The position numbers and the translations under genes were made by a program. The notes under the pieces were generated by a model, which was not told where the DNA came from, ran no database searches, and saw nothing but the letters and a program-made list of their open reading frames with translations. DNA of 64,000 nt from Gilliamella apis (GTDB taxonomy: Bacteria; Pseudomonadota; Gammaproteobacteria; Enterobacterales; Orbaceae), in contig NZ_CP132381.1 in the NCBI RefSeq assembly GCF_030758615.1, forward strand, positions 1,054,001 to 1,118,000, written 5' to 3'. The first letter of the stretch is position 1, and each line of letters opens with the position of its first letter. Positions 1-9,598 of the stretch are shown in pieces.

Positions 1-3000
1 TTATGTATTAAGCTACTCGCTGTTGAACAGTATCCTGATATCGCACCACCAGCTGTTACGGTTTCTGCTGTTTATCCAGGGGCTGATGCTCAAACTATTG
101 AGAATACAGTTACCCAATTGATTGAGCAAAACTTGACTGGTTTGGATAATTTGATTTATATGAAATCAACCAGTAGTGCTCAAGGGGTTGTACAAACCAC
201 TCTGACTTTTGCTCCCGGCACTAGCCCTGATTTTGCGCAAGTACAGGTCTTAAATAAAGTAGAAAGTATTAAATCTCGTTTGCCAGAAAGCGTGCAAAAA
301 AATGGGGTATCGGTTGCTAAAAATAATACCAACTTCTTAAAAGTTATTGGTTTCTATTCTACCAATCCTCAAAAAACACAAGCAGATATCGCTGACTTTA
401 TTTATTCAACAGTACAAGATCAGATACGTCGTGTACAAGGTGTCGGTGATACTCAATTATTTGGTTCTGAATATGCAATGCGTATTTGGTTAGATCCTAA
501 TAAACTAAATTATTTTAATTTATCTATTGAAGAAATTATTGCTGCTATTCAAGCACAAAATGCGCAGGTTACTGCAGGGCAATTAGGTGCTTTACCAGCA
601 ACTGAAGGTCAAGAGCTCAATGCAACTATTACAGCTCAATCACGGTTAAAAACACCTGAGCAATTTCAAAATATTTTAGTACGTGTTAACACAGATGGCT
701 CAAACATCTTATTAAAAGATGTTGCCAATGTTGAAATTGGTGCTGCTGATTATAACTTTCTTTCACGTTATGACGGTAAACCATCAGCTGGTTTAGGTAT
801 TTATTTGGCGACAGGAGCAAACCAACTCGATACATCAGCAAAAGTTGACCAAAAAATTCAAGAATTATCACAGATTTTTCCTGAAGATATCAAATTTGCC
901 TATCCTTATGATACAACTCCGTTTGTTAAATTATCGATTAATAACGTTGTGCATACATTAATTGAAGCAATCATATTGGTTGTTATCGTTATGTATGTCT
1001 TTTTACAAAATCTGCGTTCTACACTTATTCCAACTATTACCGTACCAGTAGTATTGTTAGGTACCTTTGCAGTTTTATATATATTTGGATTTACCATTAA
1101 TACGTTATCTATGTTTGCTATGGTGCTGGCCATCGGTCTTCTGGTCGATGATGCCATCGTAGTAATTGAAAACGTTGAACGTATTATGCATGACGAAGGC
1201 CTTTCGCCTTATGATGCAACGGTTAAATCGATGGAACAAATTACTTCGGCATTAGTGGGTATTGCTGTGGTATTATCCGCCGTATTCGTACCAATGGCAT
1301 TTTATGGTGGTGCTGCAGGGGGGATATATCGTCAATTTTCAATCACAATTGTAACGTCAATGGCTTTATCAGTATTGATGGCAATTGTATTAACGCCAGC
1401 ACTTTGCGCACAAATTTTAAAAGCACCATCGAAAAATAAAGTTAAGATAACAACATTAGGCGAAAAATTACAAACCATACCTCCGTTTACGTGGCTTTCA
1501 ATTGGAACTAAATGGTTTTTCAATAAGTTCAATAATTTGTATAACAAAAGTTTATATGCCTATGAAAAAGGGGTAATTAAGTTTATTCGTTATCCACTGA
1601 TTTCATTTGTTTGCTATGTCTTGATAGTTGTTGGCTTAGTATTTGGCTTTAACCGTTTACCAACTGGTTTCTTACCAAATGAAGATCAGGGGGTGTTGAT
1701 TGTAATGGTTGAGTTACCACCCGGTGCGACATTAGAACAAACCATGGGTGTATTGAACAAAACCTCTCAATTTTATATGAATGAAAAAGCTGATTCAGTC
1801 AGAGAGATTTTTACAGTTGCAGGTTTTAGCATGGTTGGTCGTGGACAAAACATGGGACTTGGCTTTATTCGATTAAAAGATTGGGATGAACGTAAACGCC
1901 CGGATCAAAAAGTTGATGCATTAGTTGGTAGTGGTTGGGGATTCGCTTCTACTATTACTGAAGGTCGGGTCATTATTACGAATGTACCGGCTGTACCATC
2001 ACTTGGTATGGCAAATGGTTTTTCTTACATGTTAAAAGATACCGCTGGACTTGGCCATGAGGCACTAATGGGGGCATTTTTCCAATTATTGGGGCAAGCT
2101 GCACAGAATCCTAATCTACAACAAGTTCGTCCAGGTAGTATGCTAGATGTTCCACAATATAAGATTAATGTTGATTTTGAAACTGCTCAAGCACTTGGTG
2201 TTGCAGTAAGTAGCGTAAATACCGTACTTTCAACAGCATTGGGTTCAGCTTATATTGATGACTTTGTTTATAACAATCGGGTTAAAAAAGTCTATTTACA
2301 ATCAGATTCGGCTTATCGAATGTTACCTGATGATTTCAGCTTTTGGCATGTTAAAAATCAAAAAGGTGAAATGGTTCCTTATGATGCATTTGCCACTACA
2401 ACTAAGAGTTATGGTTCGCCATCTCTAGTTCGTTATGATGGCGTTGCAGCCATGGGTGTCAGTGGAGCTGCTGCACCAGGTATGAGTTCAGGACAAGCTA
2501 TGGCAATAATGGAAGAACTATCTAAAAACTTACCGAAAGGTTTCTCGTATGATTGGACAGATATTTCTTACCAAGAACGTCAAACAGGTTCACAAACGAC
2601 AACACTTTATATTATCTCACTTATCGTAGTGTTCCTATCGTTAGCTGCATTATATGAAAGTTGGACTGTACCTATTTCTATCTTATTCGTTATCCCATTA
2701 GGTATTATTGGTACTGTATATGCAACTATGTTTAGAGGCCTTGATAATGATATCTACTTTATCGTTGGTCTATTAACAACAATGGGTCTATCGGCTAAGA
2801 ATGCTATTCTGATCGTAGAATTTGCTAAAGATGCGCTTGAAAAAGAAGGTAAGTCATTAATTGATGCAACATTAGAAGCGTGTCGCTTACGCTTACGCCC
2901 AATTTTAATGACTTCATTTGCCTTTATCCTCGGTGTTTATCCACTGGCTACCAGTAGCGGTGCCGGTTCTGTAAGTCAGAATGCGGTAGGTACTGGGGTT

Positions 3001-3138
3001 ATTGGAGGTATGTTAACGGCGACGTTCTTAGCGATATTCTATGTTCCGTTATTCTTCTTGTTTATAACGAAATTATTCACTAAACATAAGAATAAAGTGG
3101 TGTTGCCTGCTAACTATACTGGTAAAACAGAGAAATAG
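1..3138 (+). CDS. acrB: RND multidrug efflux permease, AcrB-type (5' partial)
   Basis: Inner-membrane proton-driven pump that, with a periplasmic adaptor and an outer-membrane channel, exports drugs, bile salts and similar amphiphiles. The frame is open from base 1, so roughly the first 30-40 residues (start and TM1) lie outside the window. The text follows AcrB throughout: the VEQYPDIAPPAVTV segment near the start, GLLVDDAIVVIENVERIM around base 1135-1190 carrying the paired Asp of the proton relay, and GLSAKNAILIVEFAKD around base 2790 carrying the relay Lys. Two large porter loops are separated by the expected membrane blocks. It ends with a basic tail and is followed at once by a terminator. 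The adaptor gene is presumably upstream, off the window. Family is certain; AcrB versus a close paralogue (AcrD, MexB type) is an inference from the best remembered match. Confidence 0.93.
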   Translation, partial: LCIKLLAVEQYPDIAPPAVTVSAVYPGADAQTIENTVTQLIEQNLTGLDNLIYMKSTSSAQGVVQTTLTFAPGTSPDFAQVQVLNKVESIKSRLPESVQKNGVSVAKNNTNFLKVIGFYSTNPQKTQADIADFIYSTVQDQIRRVQGVGDTQLFGSEYAMRIWLDPNKLNYFNLSIEEIIAAIQAQNAQVTAGQLGALPATEGQELNATITAQSRLKTPEQFQNILVRVNTDGSNILLKDVANVEIGAADYNFLSRYDGKPSAGLGIYLATGANQLDTSAKVDQKIQELSQIFPEDIKFAYPYDTTPFVKLSINNVVHTLIEAIILVVIVMYVFLQNLRSTLIPTITVPVVLLGTFAVLYIFGFTINTLSMFAMVLAIGLLVDDAIVVIENVERIMHDEGLSPYDATVKSMEQITSALVGIAVVLSAVFVPMAFYGGAAGGIYRQFSITIVTSMALSVLMAIVLTPALCAQILKAPSKNKVKITTLGEKLQTIPPFTWLSIGTKWFFNKFNNLYNKSLYAYEKGVIKFIRYPLISFVCYVLIVVGLVFGFNRLPTGFLPNEDQGVLIVMVELPPGATLEQTMGVLNKTSQFYMNEKADSVREIFTVAGFSMVGRGQNMGLGFIRLKDWDERKRPDQKVDALVGSGWGFASTITEGRVIITNVPAVPSLGMANGFSYMLKDTAGLGHEALMGAFFQLLGQAAQNPNLQQVRPGSMLDVPQYKINVDFETAQALGVAVSSVNTVLSTALGSAYIDDFVYNNRVKKVYLQSDSAYRMLPDDFSFWHVKNQKGEMVPYDAFATTTKSYGSPSLVRYDGVAAMGVSGAAAPGMSSGQAMAIMEELSKNLPKGFSYDWTDISYQERQTGSQTTTLYIISLIVVFLSLAALYESWTVPISILFVIPLGIIGTVYATMFRGLDNDIYFIVGLLTTMGLSAKNAILIVEFAKDALEKEGKSLIDATLEACRLRLRPILMTSFAFILGVYPLATSSGAGSVSQNAVGTGVIGGMLTATFLAIFYVPLFFLFITKLFTKHKNKVVLPANYTGKTEK

Positions 3139-3162
3139 TTAATGAATAATTAATATCAATTT

Positions 3163-3191
3163 AAAGCACCAATAATATTGGTGCTTTTTTT
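3163..3191 (+). terminator. Rho-independent terminator of the RND pump gene
   Basis: A stem of about 10 bp (AAAGCACCAA paired with TTGGTGCTTT) with a small A/T loop is followed by a run of T. It begins 25 bases after the efflux gene stop codon. On the other strand the hairpin has no good U-run, so it probably serves only the plus-strand gene. Confidence 0.85.
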
Positions 3192-3315
3192 ATCTAACTT
3201 TTAATAGATTACCTATTCGATATTTTGTTTAACAGTTTTCATACAGTTGAATAAAAGTTGAGCAAAGGGGTTTTTAAGTTATAAACGCAGGGCGTTAATA
3301 TGGAATAGTATTAGA

Positions 3316-3804
3316 TTATTTACGTGATTTGATTAATTGTTGACTCATATGGGCATGGGTAATTGCTATAGCTAGTGCATCTGCCGCATCTGCTTGAGGA
3401 CTTGCAGGTAATTTTAATAGTAGTCTAACCATATGTTGAACTTGTTTTTTGTCGGCAGCTCCAGTGCCAACTACACTTTGTTTGACCAAGCGTGCAGCAT
3501 ATTCAAAAACGGGTAAATCATGATTGACTGCTGCGACAATTGCAGAGCCTCGTGCTTGACCCAATTTTAAAGCAGAATCGGCATTACGTGCCATAAAGAC
3601 TTGTTCAATAGCAAACATGTTCGGTTGAAATTGAAGAATGATTTCGCTTACTCCTGCATAGACACGTTTCAAACGTGTGGGTAAGTCATCGACAGCAGTG
3701 CGAATACAGCCACTGCCAAGATAGGTGAGTTGTCGTCCCGTTTGACGAATTACGCCATAACCCGTCAAACGAGAGCCTGGGTCAATACCCAGAATAATAG
3801 TCAT
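3316..3804 (-). CDS. ruvC: Holliday junction endonuclease RuvC
   Basis: Resolves four-way DNA junctions by paired symmetric cuts, normally guided by the RuvAB branch-migration motor. The 162-residue protein has the RNase H-like fold signature: GIDPGS at the N-terminus with Asp8, Glu67 in the AIEQVF segment, and Asp139 and Asp142 in DAADALAIA, the four metal-binding acids of the family. E. coli RuvC is 173 residues, so this one is slightly short at the C-terminus. The start codon shares one base with the yebC stop (TAATG), so the two are translationally coupled. ruvA and ruvB do not follow: downstream is the efflux terminator region, unlike the E. coli ruvC-ruvAB neighbourhood. Confidence 0.96.
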   Translation of the reverse strand: MTIILGIDPGSRLTGYGVIRQTGRQLTYLGSGCIRTAVDDLPTRLKRVYAGVSEIILQFQPNMFAIEQVFMARNADSALKLGQARGSAIVAAVNHDLPVFEYAARLVKQSVVGTGAADKKQVQHMVRLLLKLPASPQADAADALAIAITHAHMSQQLIKSRK

Positions 3805-4547
3805 TAGAGTGTTGCAGCAACTTCGTCTGACACTTCTCCGTTATGATAAACCTCTTGAACATCATCACAATCTTCAAGCATATCGATAAGACGTAGTAAT
3901 TTTGGTGCAGACTCAATATCAAGATCAACTTTGGTTGCTGGAATCATTGAAACTTCAGCGGATTCAGCCACTAAACCAGCAGCATCGAGTGCATCTTTAA
4001 CTTCACCGAATGATTCAGGTGTAGTAAATACATCAATTGCACCATCATCATAAGTAACCACATCATCAGCACCAGCTTCAAGTGCCGCATCCATTACTTG
4101 ATCTTCATCAGTGCCTGCAGGATAAGAGATCACACCTTTTTTAGTAAATAAATAAGATACTGAGCCGTCAGTACCTAGATTACCGCCAGTTTTAGTGAAA
4201 GCGTGACGAACTTCAGATACAGTACGGTTTCGGTTATCACTTAAGCATTCAACCATTACTGCAGTACCTGCAGGTCCATAACCTTCATAGATGATAGTTT
4301 CCATATTAGTATCATCTTCACCACCGACACCACGAGCAACAGCTCGATTCATGGTATCTCGAGTCATGTTATTAGATAATGCTTTGTCCATAGCAGCACG
4401 TAGACGAGGGTTAGACGCTGGATCGCCACCACCAATTTTGGCTGCCGTTACAAGTTCGCGAATAATTTTGGTAAAGATTTTACCGCGCTTAGCATCTTGA
4501 GCTGCTTTGCGGTGTTTGGTATTGGCCCATTTACTATGACCTGCCAT
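3804..4547 (-). CDS. yebC: YebC/PmpR (TACO1) family protein
   Basis: Conserved bacterial protein of the YebC family, described as a transcription regulator in some species and as a factor easing translation of proline-rich stretches in others. The 247 residues match the family length, start with the near-universal [21 protein letters not shown] and run through three domains, with an acidic C-terminal half. A GGAGAA ribosome binding site lies just upstream of the ATG. It is the first gene of a two-gene unit with ruvC, an arrangement common in Gammaproteobacteria. The 255 bases between it and rbsD must hold its promoter and that of the rbs operon. Confidence 0.95.
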   Translation of the reverse strand: MAGHSKWANTKHRKAAQDAKRGKIFTKIIRELVTAAKIGGGDPASNPRLRAAMDKALSNNMTRDTMNRAVARGVGGEDDTNMETIIYEGYGPAGTAVMVECLSDNRNRTVSEVRHAFTKTGGNLGTDGSVSYLFTKKGVISYPAGTDEDQVMDAALEAGADDVVTYDDGAIDVFTTPESFGEVKDALDAAGLVAESAEVSMIPATKVDLDIESAPKLLRLIDMLEDCDDVQEVYHNGEVSDEVAATL

Positions 4548-4696
4548 AGAGTTCTCCAGATTAAATAATTTAAAAATCGCATCATTTTAACAAACTTTTA
4601 ACTAAAGTTCATTATCAATCTATTTTTTCATTGGTTCATGTCATTTTAATAATGAATAATTATGTAGATTCGTATCAAATATACATATTTTATTCA

Positions 4697-4725
4697 TTGC
4701 AACTCATTTAATTTTAATTCATTAT
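4697..4725 (+). promoter_or_regulatory. Candidate rbs operon promoter
   Basis: TTGCAA at 4697-4702 and CATTAT at 4720-4725 are separated by 17 bases, a fair but weak sigma-70 match. The start would fall near 4732, so the palindromic operator downstream would lie within the early transcribed region and block transcription when occupied. A near-FNR motif, TTGAT-N4-ATAAA, sits at 4730-4743. I see no convincing CRP box. The promoter is inferred from spacing alone. Confidence 0.35.
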
Positions 4726-4753
4726 ATCTTTGATTTTGATAAATCATGCCTTC

Positions 4754-4769
4754 ATCGAAACGTTTCGAT
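4754..4769 (+). promoter_or_regulatory. RbsR operator, perfect palindrome
   Basis: ATCGAAACGTTTCGAT is a perfect 16-bp palindrome with the central CG typical of LacI/PurR-family operators (core CGAAACGTTTCG). It lies 34 bases before the rbsD start codon, and the operon ends with a LacI-family gene, rbsR, so RbsR is the obvious ligand. Confidence 0.8.
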
Positions 4770-4802
4770 AAACAATTTCATTATTATTCTTAGGATTGCA
4801 TT

Positions 4803-5222
4803 ATGTATAAAAGTAAGTTGTTCAATTCAGTAATAGTTCAAACTTTAGCCAAAATGGGACATACCGATCAAATTGCTATTGGTGATGCAGGTTTACCCAT
4901 CCCTGAAAATGTTGAAAGAATAGATCTGGCGTTGACTTCTGGCGTGCCATCTTTTATGCAAGTTTTGGAAACTGTAACTGAATCTATGCAAATTGAAAAA
5001 GTTCTTCTGGCAGAAGAGATCCTTGAACATAATCCAGAGATAAATAAAAAAATATTAGCTCAGATTAAACAAATTGAGGAATCACAACAAAATATAATTG
5101 ATATAGAATATGTCACTCACGAAATGTTAAAACAGCAAACCAGCGAATGCAAAGCGGTAATTAGGACTGGTGAATGTTCACCTTACGCGAATATTATTCT
5201 ACAGTCGGGAGTAATTTTTTAA
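4803..5222 (+). CDS. rbsD: D-ribose pyranase RbsD
   Basis: Interconverts the pyranose and furanose forms of D-ribose so that ribokinase receives its substrate. The 139-residue length equals that of E. coli RbsD. The catalytic region is intact (GHTDQ with His20, then GDAGLPIP with Asp28), as are the TSGVPSFMQV and VIRTGECSPYANIILQSGV segments, the latter forming the conserved C-terminal part of the active site. It is first in the rbsDACBKR operon, 33 bases downstream of the palindromic operator, with an AGGA ribosome binding site just upstream. Spacing to rbsA is 28 bases. Confidence 0.96.
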   Translation: MYKSKLFNSVIVQTLAKMGHTDQIAIGDAGLPIPENVERIDLALTSGVPSFMQVLETVTESMQIEKVLLAEEILEHNPEINKKILAQIKQIEESQQNIIDIEYVTHEMLKQQTSECKAVIRTGECSPYANIILQSGVIF

Positions 5223-5250
5223 AAACAACAATTAAAATAATGGGAATTTT

Positions 5251-6765
5251 ATGAGTGATATTTTATTACAGCTTACTGATATATCTAAATCTTTTCCCGG
5301 TGTTAAAGCGCTTTCAGGCGCTAATCTGACTGTTAAAGCTGGTCAAGTTATGGCCTTAATCGGCGAAAATGGCGCGGGTAAATCTACATTAATGAAAGTA
5401 CTCACAGGAATATATAAAAAAGATTCTGGTGAAATTATTTATCAAGGTAGTAAAGTTAACTTCAATGGTCCCAAAGCTTCGCAATTAGCCGGAATAGGTA
5501 TAATTCATCAAGAATTGAATTTAATACCGCAATTATCCATCGCCGAAAATATCTTTTTAGGTCGAGAATTTACCAATAAATTCGGTTGTATTGATTGGCA
5601 AAAAACCTATGCTGAAGCCGATAAATTATTAGCGCAATTGCATTTGAATTATAACAGTCGAAGATTGATTAGTGATTTGTCGATTGGTGAACAGCAAATG
5701 GTTGAAATTGCCAAAGTGCTAAGTTTTGATTCTAAAGTTATCATTATGGATGAACCAACCGATGCTCTCACCGATACAGAAACCGCTTCATTATTTGAAG
5801 TCATTAATAAACTCAAAAAACAAAATTGTGGCATTGTCTATATCTCTCATCGTCTAAAAGAAATCTTTCAAATTTGCGATGCAGTGACTGTATTACGTGA
5901 TGGTCAATTTGTGGGTGAAAAGAAGATCACGCAATTGGATGAAGATAGTTTAATTGAGATGATGGTGGGTCGTAAGCTTGAAGAACAATATCCACGCATC
6001 GAAATGGAAAAAGGAAATATCACGTTACAGGTTAACCACCTTATTGGTGATGGTGTGAATGATGTTAGTTTTTCTCTTCATGAAGGAGAAATATTAGGCA
6101 TCTCTGGTCTTATGGGGGCTGGACGAACCGAGTTGATGAAGATGATTTATGGCGCAAATCCCGCTAAATCAGGAACAATAACTTTAAATGGCAAAGCCAT
6201 TAAAACACGTTCGCCAAAAGATGGTTTAATGAACGGCATTGTTTATATCTCTGAAGACCGCAAAAGAGATGGATTAATTTTAGGCATGTCAGTGAAAGAT
6301 AATATGTCACTCAACTCCCTTGGTTATTTTGTTAATCAATTTAAACAGTTAAAACTAAAAAATGAACGACGAGCGGTTGATGATTATGTGGGACTATTCA
6401 ATATTAAAACCCCATCAATTAATCAAACTATAGGTTTATTATCAGGTGGTAATCAACAAAAAGTTGCTATTGCTAAAGGATTAATGACACGCCCAAGCAT
6501 ATTAATTTTGGATGAACCAACCAGAGGTGTTGATGTTGGCGCTAAAAAGGAAATTTATCAACTGATCAATCAATTCAAACAACAAGGATTAAGTGTTATC
6601 TTAGTTTCGTCCGACATGCCCGAAATTCTTGGCATGAGTGATCGTATTTTAGTTATTCATGAAGGAAAAGTAACCGGAAATTTTACTATTAATGAAGCAA
6701 CACAAGAAAAACTTATGGCCGCTGCCGTAGGAAAAACACAGGAGAAATCTGATGCTGCAAAATAA
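5251..6765 (+). CDS. rbsA: Ribose ABC importer ATPase RbsA
   Basis: Cytoplasmic double ATPase that powers ribose import by RbsABC. The 504 residues hold two tandem nucleotide-binding domains, as in E. coli RbsA (501). NBD1 has Walker [10 protein letters not shown] at about residues 38-46, the signature LSIGEQQ and Walker [14 protein letters not shown]2 has a degenerate P-loop ([10 protein letters not shown]) but a proper LSGGNQQK signature and [13 protein letters not shown]. The weakened second P-loop is normal for sugar importers of this class. The gene overlaps rbsC by 14 bases, so translation is probably coupled. Confidence 0.96.
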   Translation: MSDILLQLTDISKSFPGVKALSGANLTVKAGQVMALIGENGAGKSTLMKVLTGIYKKDSGEIIYQGSKVNFNGPKASQLAGIGIIHQELNLIPQLSIAENIFLGREFTNKFGCIDWQKTYAEADKLLAQLHLNYNSRRLISDLSIGEQQMVEIAKVLSFDSKVIIMDEPTDALTDTETASLFEVINKLKKQNCGIVYISHRLKEIFQICDAVTVLRDGQFVGEKKITQLDEDSLIEMMVGRKLEEQYPRIEMEKGNITLQVNHLIGDGVNDVSFSLHEGEILGISGLMGAGRTELMKMIYGANPAKSGTITLNGKAIKTRSPKDGLMNGIVYISEDRKRDGLILGMSVKDNMSLNSLGYFVNQFKQLKLKNERRAVDDYVGLFNIKTPSINQTIGLLSGGNQQKVAIAKGLMTRPSILILDEPTRGVDVGAKKEIYQLINQFKQQGLSVILVSSDMPEILGMSDRILVIHEGKVTGNFTINEATQEKLMAAAVGKTQEKSDAAK

Positions 6766-7702
6766 AACGCTCAAAAATGTATTAGTTGAGCAGAAGTCAT
6801 TAATAACGTTACTGGTATTAATCTTAATCGTTTCATGTTTAAGTGATAACTTTTTCACGTTAAATAATATTTTTAATATTTTGCAGCAAACCTCAATTAA
6901 CGCCATTATTGCGGTTGGAATGACCTTAGTCATTCTAACATCCGGTATTGATCTTACAGTTGGCTCGATATTTGCACTAGCGGGCGCTGTGACCGCATCG
7001 ATGATTGGTGCCGACATTTCCCCTTTTATTGCTATATGTGCTGCTTTAATTTTAAGTGCAATATTAGGGGCCTTTTCTGGAGTCATTATCGCGAAAGGAA
7101 AGCTTCAAGCTTTTATTGCAACATTAGTGATGATGTTAATCTTACGTGGTGCAACACTGGTATATACAAAAGGAAGTCCAATTTCTATTGGTACTAATGA
7201 TAATTCCGAAATGTTTGAATGGATCGCATTTGGTCGAGTATTCGGTATTCCAGTACCAATTATCATTATGTTGGTTGTGTTTGCCGCGGCATGGTATTTG
7301 TTGAAATATACGCGTTTAGGTCGCTATATTTATGCCCTTGGCGGTAACGAATCAGCAACACAATTATCAGGTATCAATGTTGATAAGGTAAAAATTATTG
7401 TTTATGCGATGAGTGGTTTACTGTGTGCTGTTGCCAGTACAATTGAGGTTTCAAGATTGTCCTCAGCTCAACCTACAGCAGGAACTGGTTACGAGATGGA
7501 TGCAATTGCTGCTGTTGTTCTTGGCGGCACAAGTATGTCAGGAGGGCGCGGTAAAATTATTGGGACCCTAATCGGTGCGTTAATTCTAGGTTTTTTGAAT
7601 AATGGCTTAAATATGTTAGGGGTCGATGCGTATTATCAAATGATAGTCAAAGGTGGCGTCATATTACTTGCGGTTTTAGTTGATAAAAAAACTAATAAGT
7701 AA
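6752..7702 (+). CDS. rbsC: Ribose ABC importer permease RbsC
   Basis: Inner-membrane channel subunit of the ribose importer. The 316 residues are almost wholly hydrophobic helices separated by short loops. Family hallmarks are [23 protein letters not shown] near the N-terminus, the cytoplasmic loop [12 protein letters not shown] that contacts RbsA, and [17 protein letters not shown]. It is five residues shorter than E. coli RbsC because of a shorter N-terminus. The start codon lies inside the end of rbsA with GGAG a few bases before it. Confidence 0.96.
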   Translation: MLQNKTLKNVLVEQKSLITLLVLILIVSCLSDNFFTLNNIFNILQQTSINAIIAVGMTLVILTSGIDLTVGSIFALAGAVTASMIGADISPFIAICAALILSAILGAFSGVIIAKGKLQAFIATLVMMLILRGATLVYTKGSPISIGTNDNSEMFEWIAFGRVFGIPVPIIIMLVVFAAAWYLLKYTRLGRYIYALGGNESATQLSGINVDKVKIIVYAMSGLLCAVASTIEVSRLSSAQPTAGTGYEMDAIAAVVLGGTSMSGGRGKIIGTLIGALILGFLNNGLNMLGVDAYYQMIVKGGVILLAVLVDKKTNK

Positions 7703-7733
7703 TTTTTTTAATAAAAGTAGCTAGGAGAAAGTT

Positions 7734-8609
7734 ATGAGATTAAATAAGTACATTGCTGTATTAATAAGTTTTTTATTTGTCTTTCAAGCTTCGGCAAAAG
7801 AGAATATTGCTTTAATAATATCCACGCTAAACAATCCATTTTTTGTTACTTTAAAAGAGGGAGCCGTAAAAAAAGCTAATGAACTAGGTTACGATTTAGT
7901 AGTGTTAGATTCCCAAAATAATCCCGCCAAAGAGTTAGCAAATGTTGAAGATACAATTGTTAAAGGAACAAAGATTATTTTAATTAATCCGACAGATTCG
8001 GAAGCAGTTGGTAACGCTGTTCTAGCGGCTAACAAAGCAAATATTCCTGTTATAACCCTTGACCGTGGTTCAGTGAAAGGTGAGGTAGTTAGCCATATAG
8101 CATCAGACAATGTTGCTGGCGGTAAAATGGCTGGTGATTTTATTGTTAATAAGTTAGGTAAACAGGCAAAAGTCATTCAACTACAAGGAATTGTAGGTAC
8201 TTCGGCTTCACGTGAAAGAGGTGAAGGATTTAATCAGTCACAACAAGAAAATAATTTTACCATTTTAACGGCACAGCCTGCGGATTTTGATAGAGCTAAA
8301 GGTATGAATGTTATGCAAAATTTATTAACGGCTTATCCCACTGTTCAAGCTGTATTTGCAGAAAATGATGAAATGGCATTAGGTGCAATGCGAGCGATTC
8401 AAACCGCTGGTCGAACTGACATTTTGATCGTTGGATTCGATGGTACTGATGATGGTATCAAATCTGTAGAACGCGGTAAATTAGCTGCAACTGTGGCACA
8501 ACAACCCGATAAAATTGGCGCAATTGGGGTCGAAATCGCTGATAAAGTTATAAAAGGTGAAAAAGTCAGTCCGAGTATTCCTGTGGAGTTAAAATTAATT
8601 AGTAAATAG
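7734..8609 (+). CDS. rbsB: Periplasmic D-ribose-binding protein RbsB
   Basis: Captures ribose in the periplasm and docks on RbsAC; in motile enterobacteria it also feeds chemotaxis. The 291-residue precursor starts with a signal peptide ([18 protein letters not shown], then likely cleavage after ASA). The mature part opens with [14 protein letters not shown], the first sugar-binding strand, and contains the [17 protein letters not shown] and [11 protein letters not shown] segments of peripheral-binding-protein fold I. A GGAGAAA site precedes the ATG. The gene is followed by an 8-bp hairpin before rbsK. Confidence 0.95.
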   Translation: MRLNKYIAVLISFLFVFQASAKENIALIISTLNNPFFVTLKEGAVKKANELGYDLVVLDSQNNPAKELANVEDTIVKGTKIILINPTDSEAVGNAVLAANKANIPVITLDRGSVKGEVVSHIASDNVAGGKMAGDFIVNKLGKQAKVIQLQGIVGTSASRERGEGFNQSQQENNFTILTAQPADFDRAKGMNVMQNLLTAYPTVQAVFAENDEMALGAMRAIQTAGRTDILIVGFDGTDDGIKSVERGKLAATVAQQPDKIGAIGVEIADKVIKGEKVSPSIPVELKLISK

Positions 8610-8615
8610 ATTAGT

Positions 8616-8638
8616 ATAGGACGTGATAAACGTCCTAT
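8616..8638 (+). terminator. Intra-operon hairpin between rbsB and rbsK
   Basis: ATAGGACG pairs with CGTCCTAT across a 7-base loop, giving a perfect 8-bp stem seven bases after the rbsB stop, followed by only three T. It looks like a leaky terminator or a 3'-end stabiliser, as is common after binding-protein genes that need higher expression than their operon partners. It also lies just before the rbsK ribosome binding site. Confidence 0.55.
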
Positions 8639-8657
8639 TTAATTAGGAATTAGATAA

Positions 8658-9587
8658 ATGAAACGTAAAAAATTGATTGTCTTAGGTAGTGTTAATGTTG
8701 ATCATATTTTAAATGTTCCTAAGTTTCCTAAACCGGGTGAAACATTATCAGGATCAAACTATAAAATTTCTTTCGGTGGTAAGGGGGCAAACCAAGCTGT
8801 TGCAGCAGGTCGATTGGGTGCAAATATTCAATTTATTGCTGCTGTCGGAAATGATGAACTAGGTAACAAAATTAAACAGCAGCTTAACAATGATAATATT
8901 AATACTTGTTCAGTAGCTTGTATTGAAGGGCAAAATACTGGGGTAGCTTTGATTTTAGTTAATGCACAAGGTGAAAATCAAATTGCTATCCATGCTGGTG
9001 CAAATGCACAAGTTACTACAGAATATTTACTTAAATATAAAGAAGATATTATCAATGCTGATGCTATTTTAATGCAATTGGAAACACCGTTGGCAACAAT
9101 TGAACAAGCAGCAAAATTGGCTAAACAACATCAGACTCAAGTTATTTTAAATCCGGCTCCAGCACAAAAATTATCAGATGATTTACTTAAACACATTGAT
9201 ATTATTACCCCTAATGAAACTGAAGCTGAATACTTAACAGGTATTAAAGTTTTAACGGAAAAAGATGCCGAGCAAGCTGCGACCTTTTTACATAAAAAAG
9301 GTATCGAAACGGTTATTATTACTTTAGGCTGTAAAGGTGCCTGGGTAAGTTCTGCACAACAAGGGGCAATCATTGCTGGATTTAAAGTCAAAGCAATTGA
9401 TACTATTGGTGCAGGTGATACTTTCAATGGTATGTTAGTTACCGCGTTGTTAGAAGGTAAAACTTTAGAACAAGCGATTAAATATGCCCATGCAGCTGGT
9501 GCATTATCAGTTACGAAACCGGGAGCTCAAACAGCAGTACCATCTCGAAATGAAGTAGAAGAGTTTCTTGAACAACAAAGTAAATAG
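8658..9587 (+). CDS. rbsK: Ribokinase RbsK
   Basis: Phosphorylates ribose to ribose-5-phosphate in the cytoplasm. The 309 residues equal the E. coli enzyme. PfkB-family signatures are intact: GGKGANQAVAAGRLG near residue 40 for the sugar site, and DTIGAGDTFNGML near residue 250, carrying the anion hole and the catalytic Asp. LGSVNVDHI at the N-terminus is the usual first strand. It is fifth in the rbs operon, with rbsR starting 11 bases after its stop. Its product joins the ribose-5-phosphate made by DeoB in the nucleoside island. Confidence 0.96.
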   Translation: MKRKKLIVLGSVNVDHILNVPKFPKPGETLSGSNYKISFGGKGANQAVAAGRLGANIQFIAAVGNDELGNKIKQQLNNDNINTCSVACIEGQNTGVALILVNAQGENQIAIHAGANAQVTTEYLLKYKEDIINADAILMQLETPLATIEQAAKLAKQHQTQVILNPAPAQKLSDDLLKHIDIITPNETEAEYLTGIKVLTEKDAEQAATFLHKKGIETVIITLGCKGAWVSSAQQGAIIAGFKVKAIDTIGAGDTFNGMLVTALLEGKTLEQAIKYAHAAGALSVTKPGAQTAVPSRNEVEEFLEQQSK

Positions 9588-9598
9588 GTAGTTTCGAC

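Noticed and set aside
6649..7086. 145-residue minus-strand ORF across the rbsA-rbsC junction
   Set aside because: It is antisense to two clearly conserved genes and lacks any recognisable motif; an antisense shadow.
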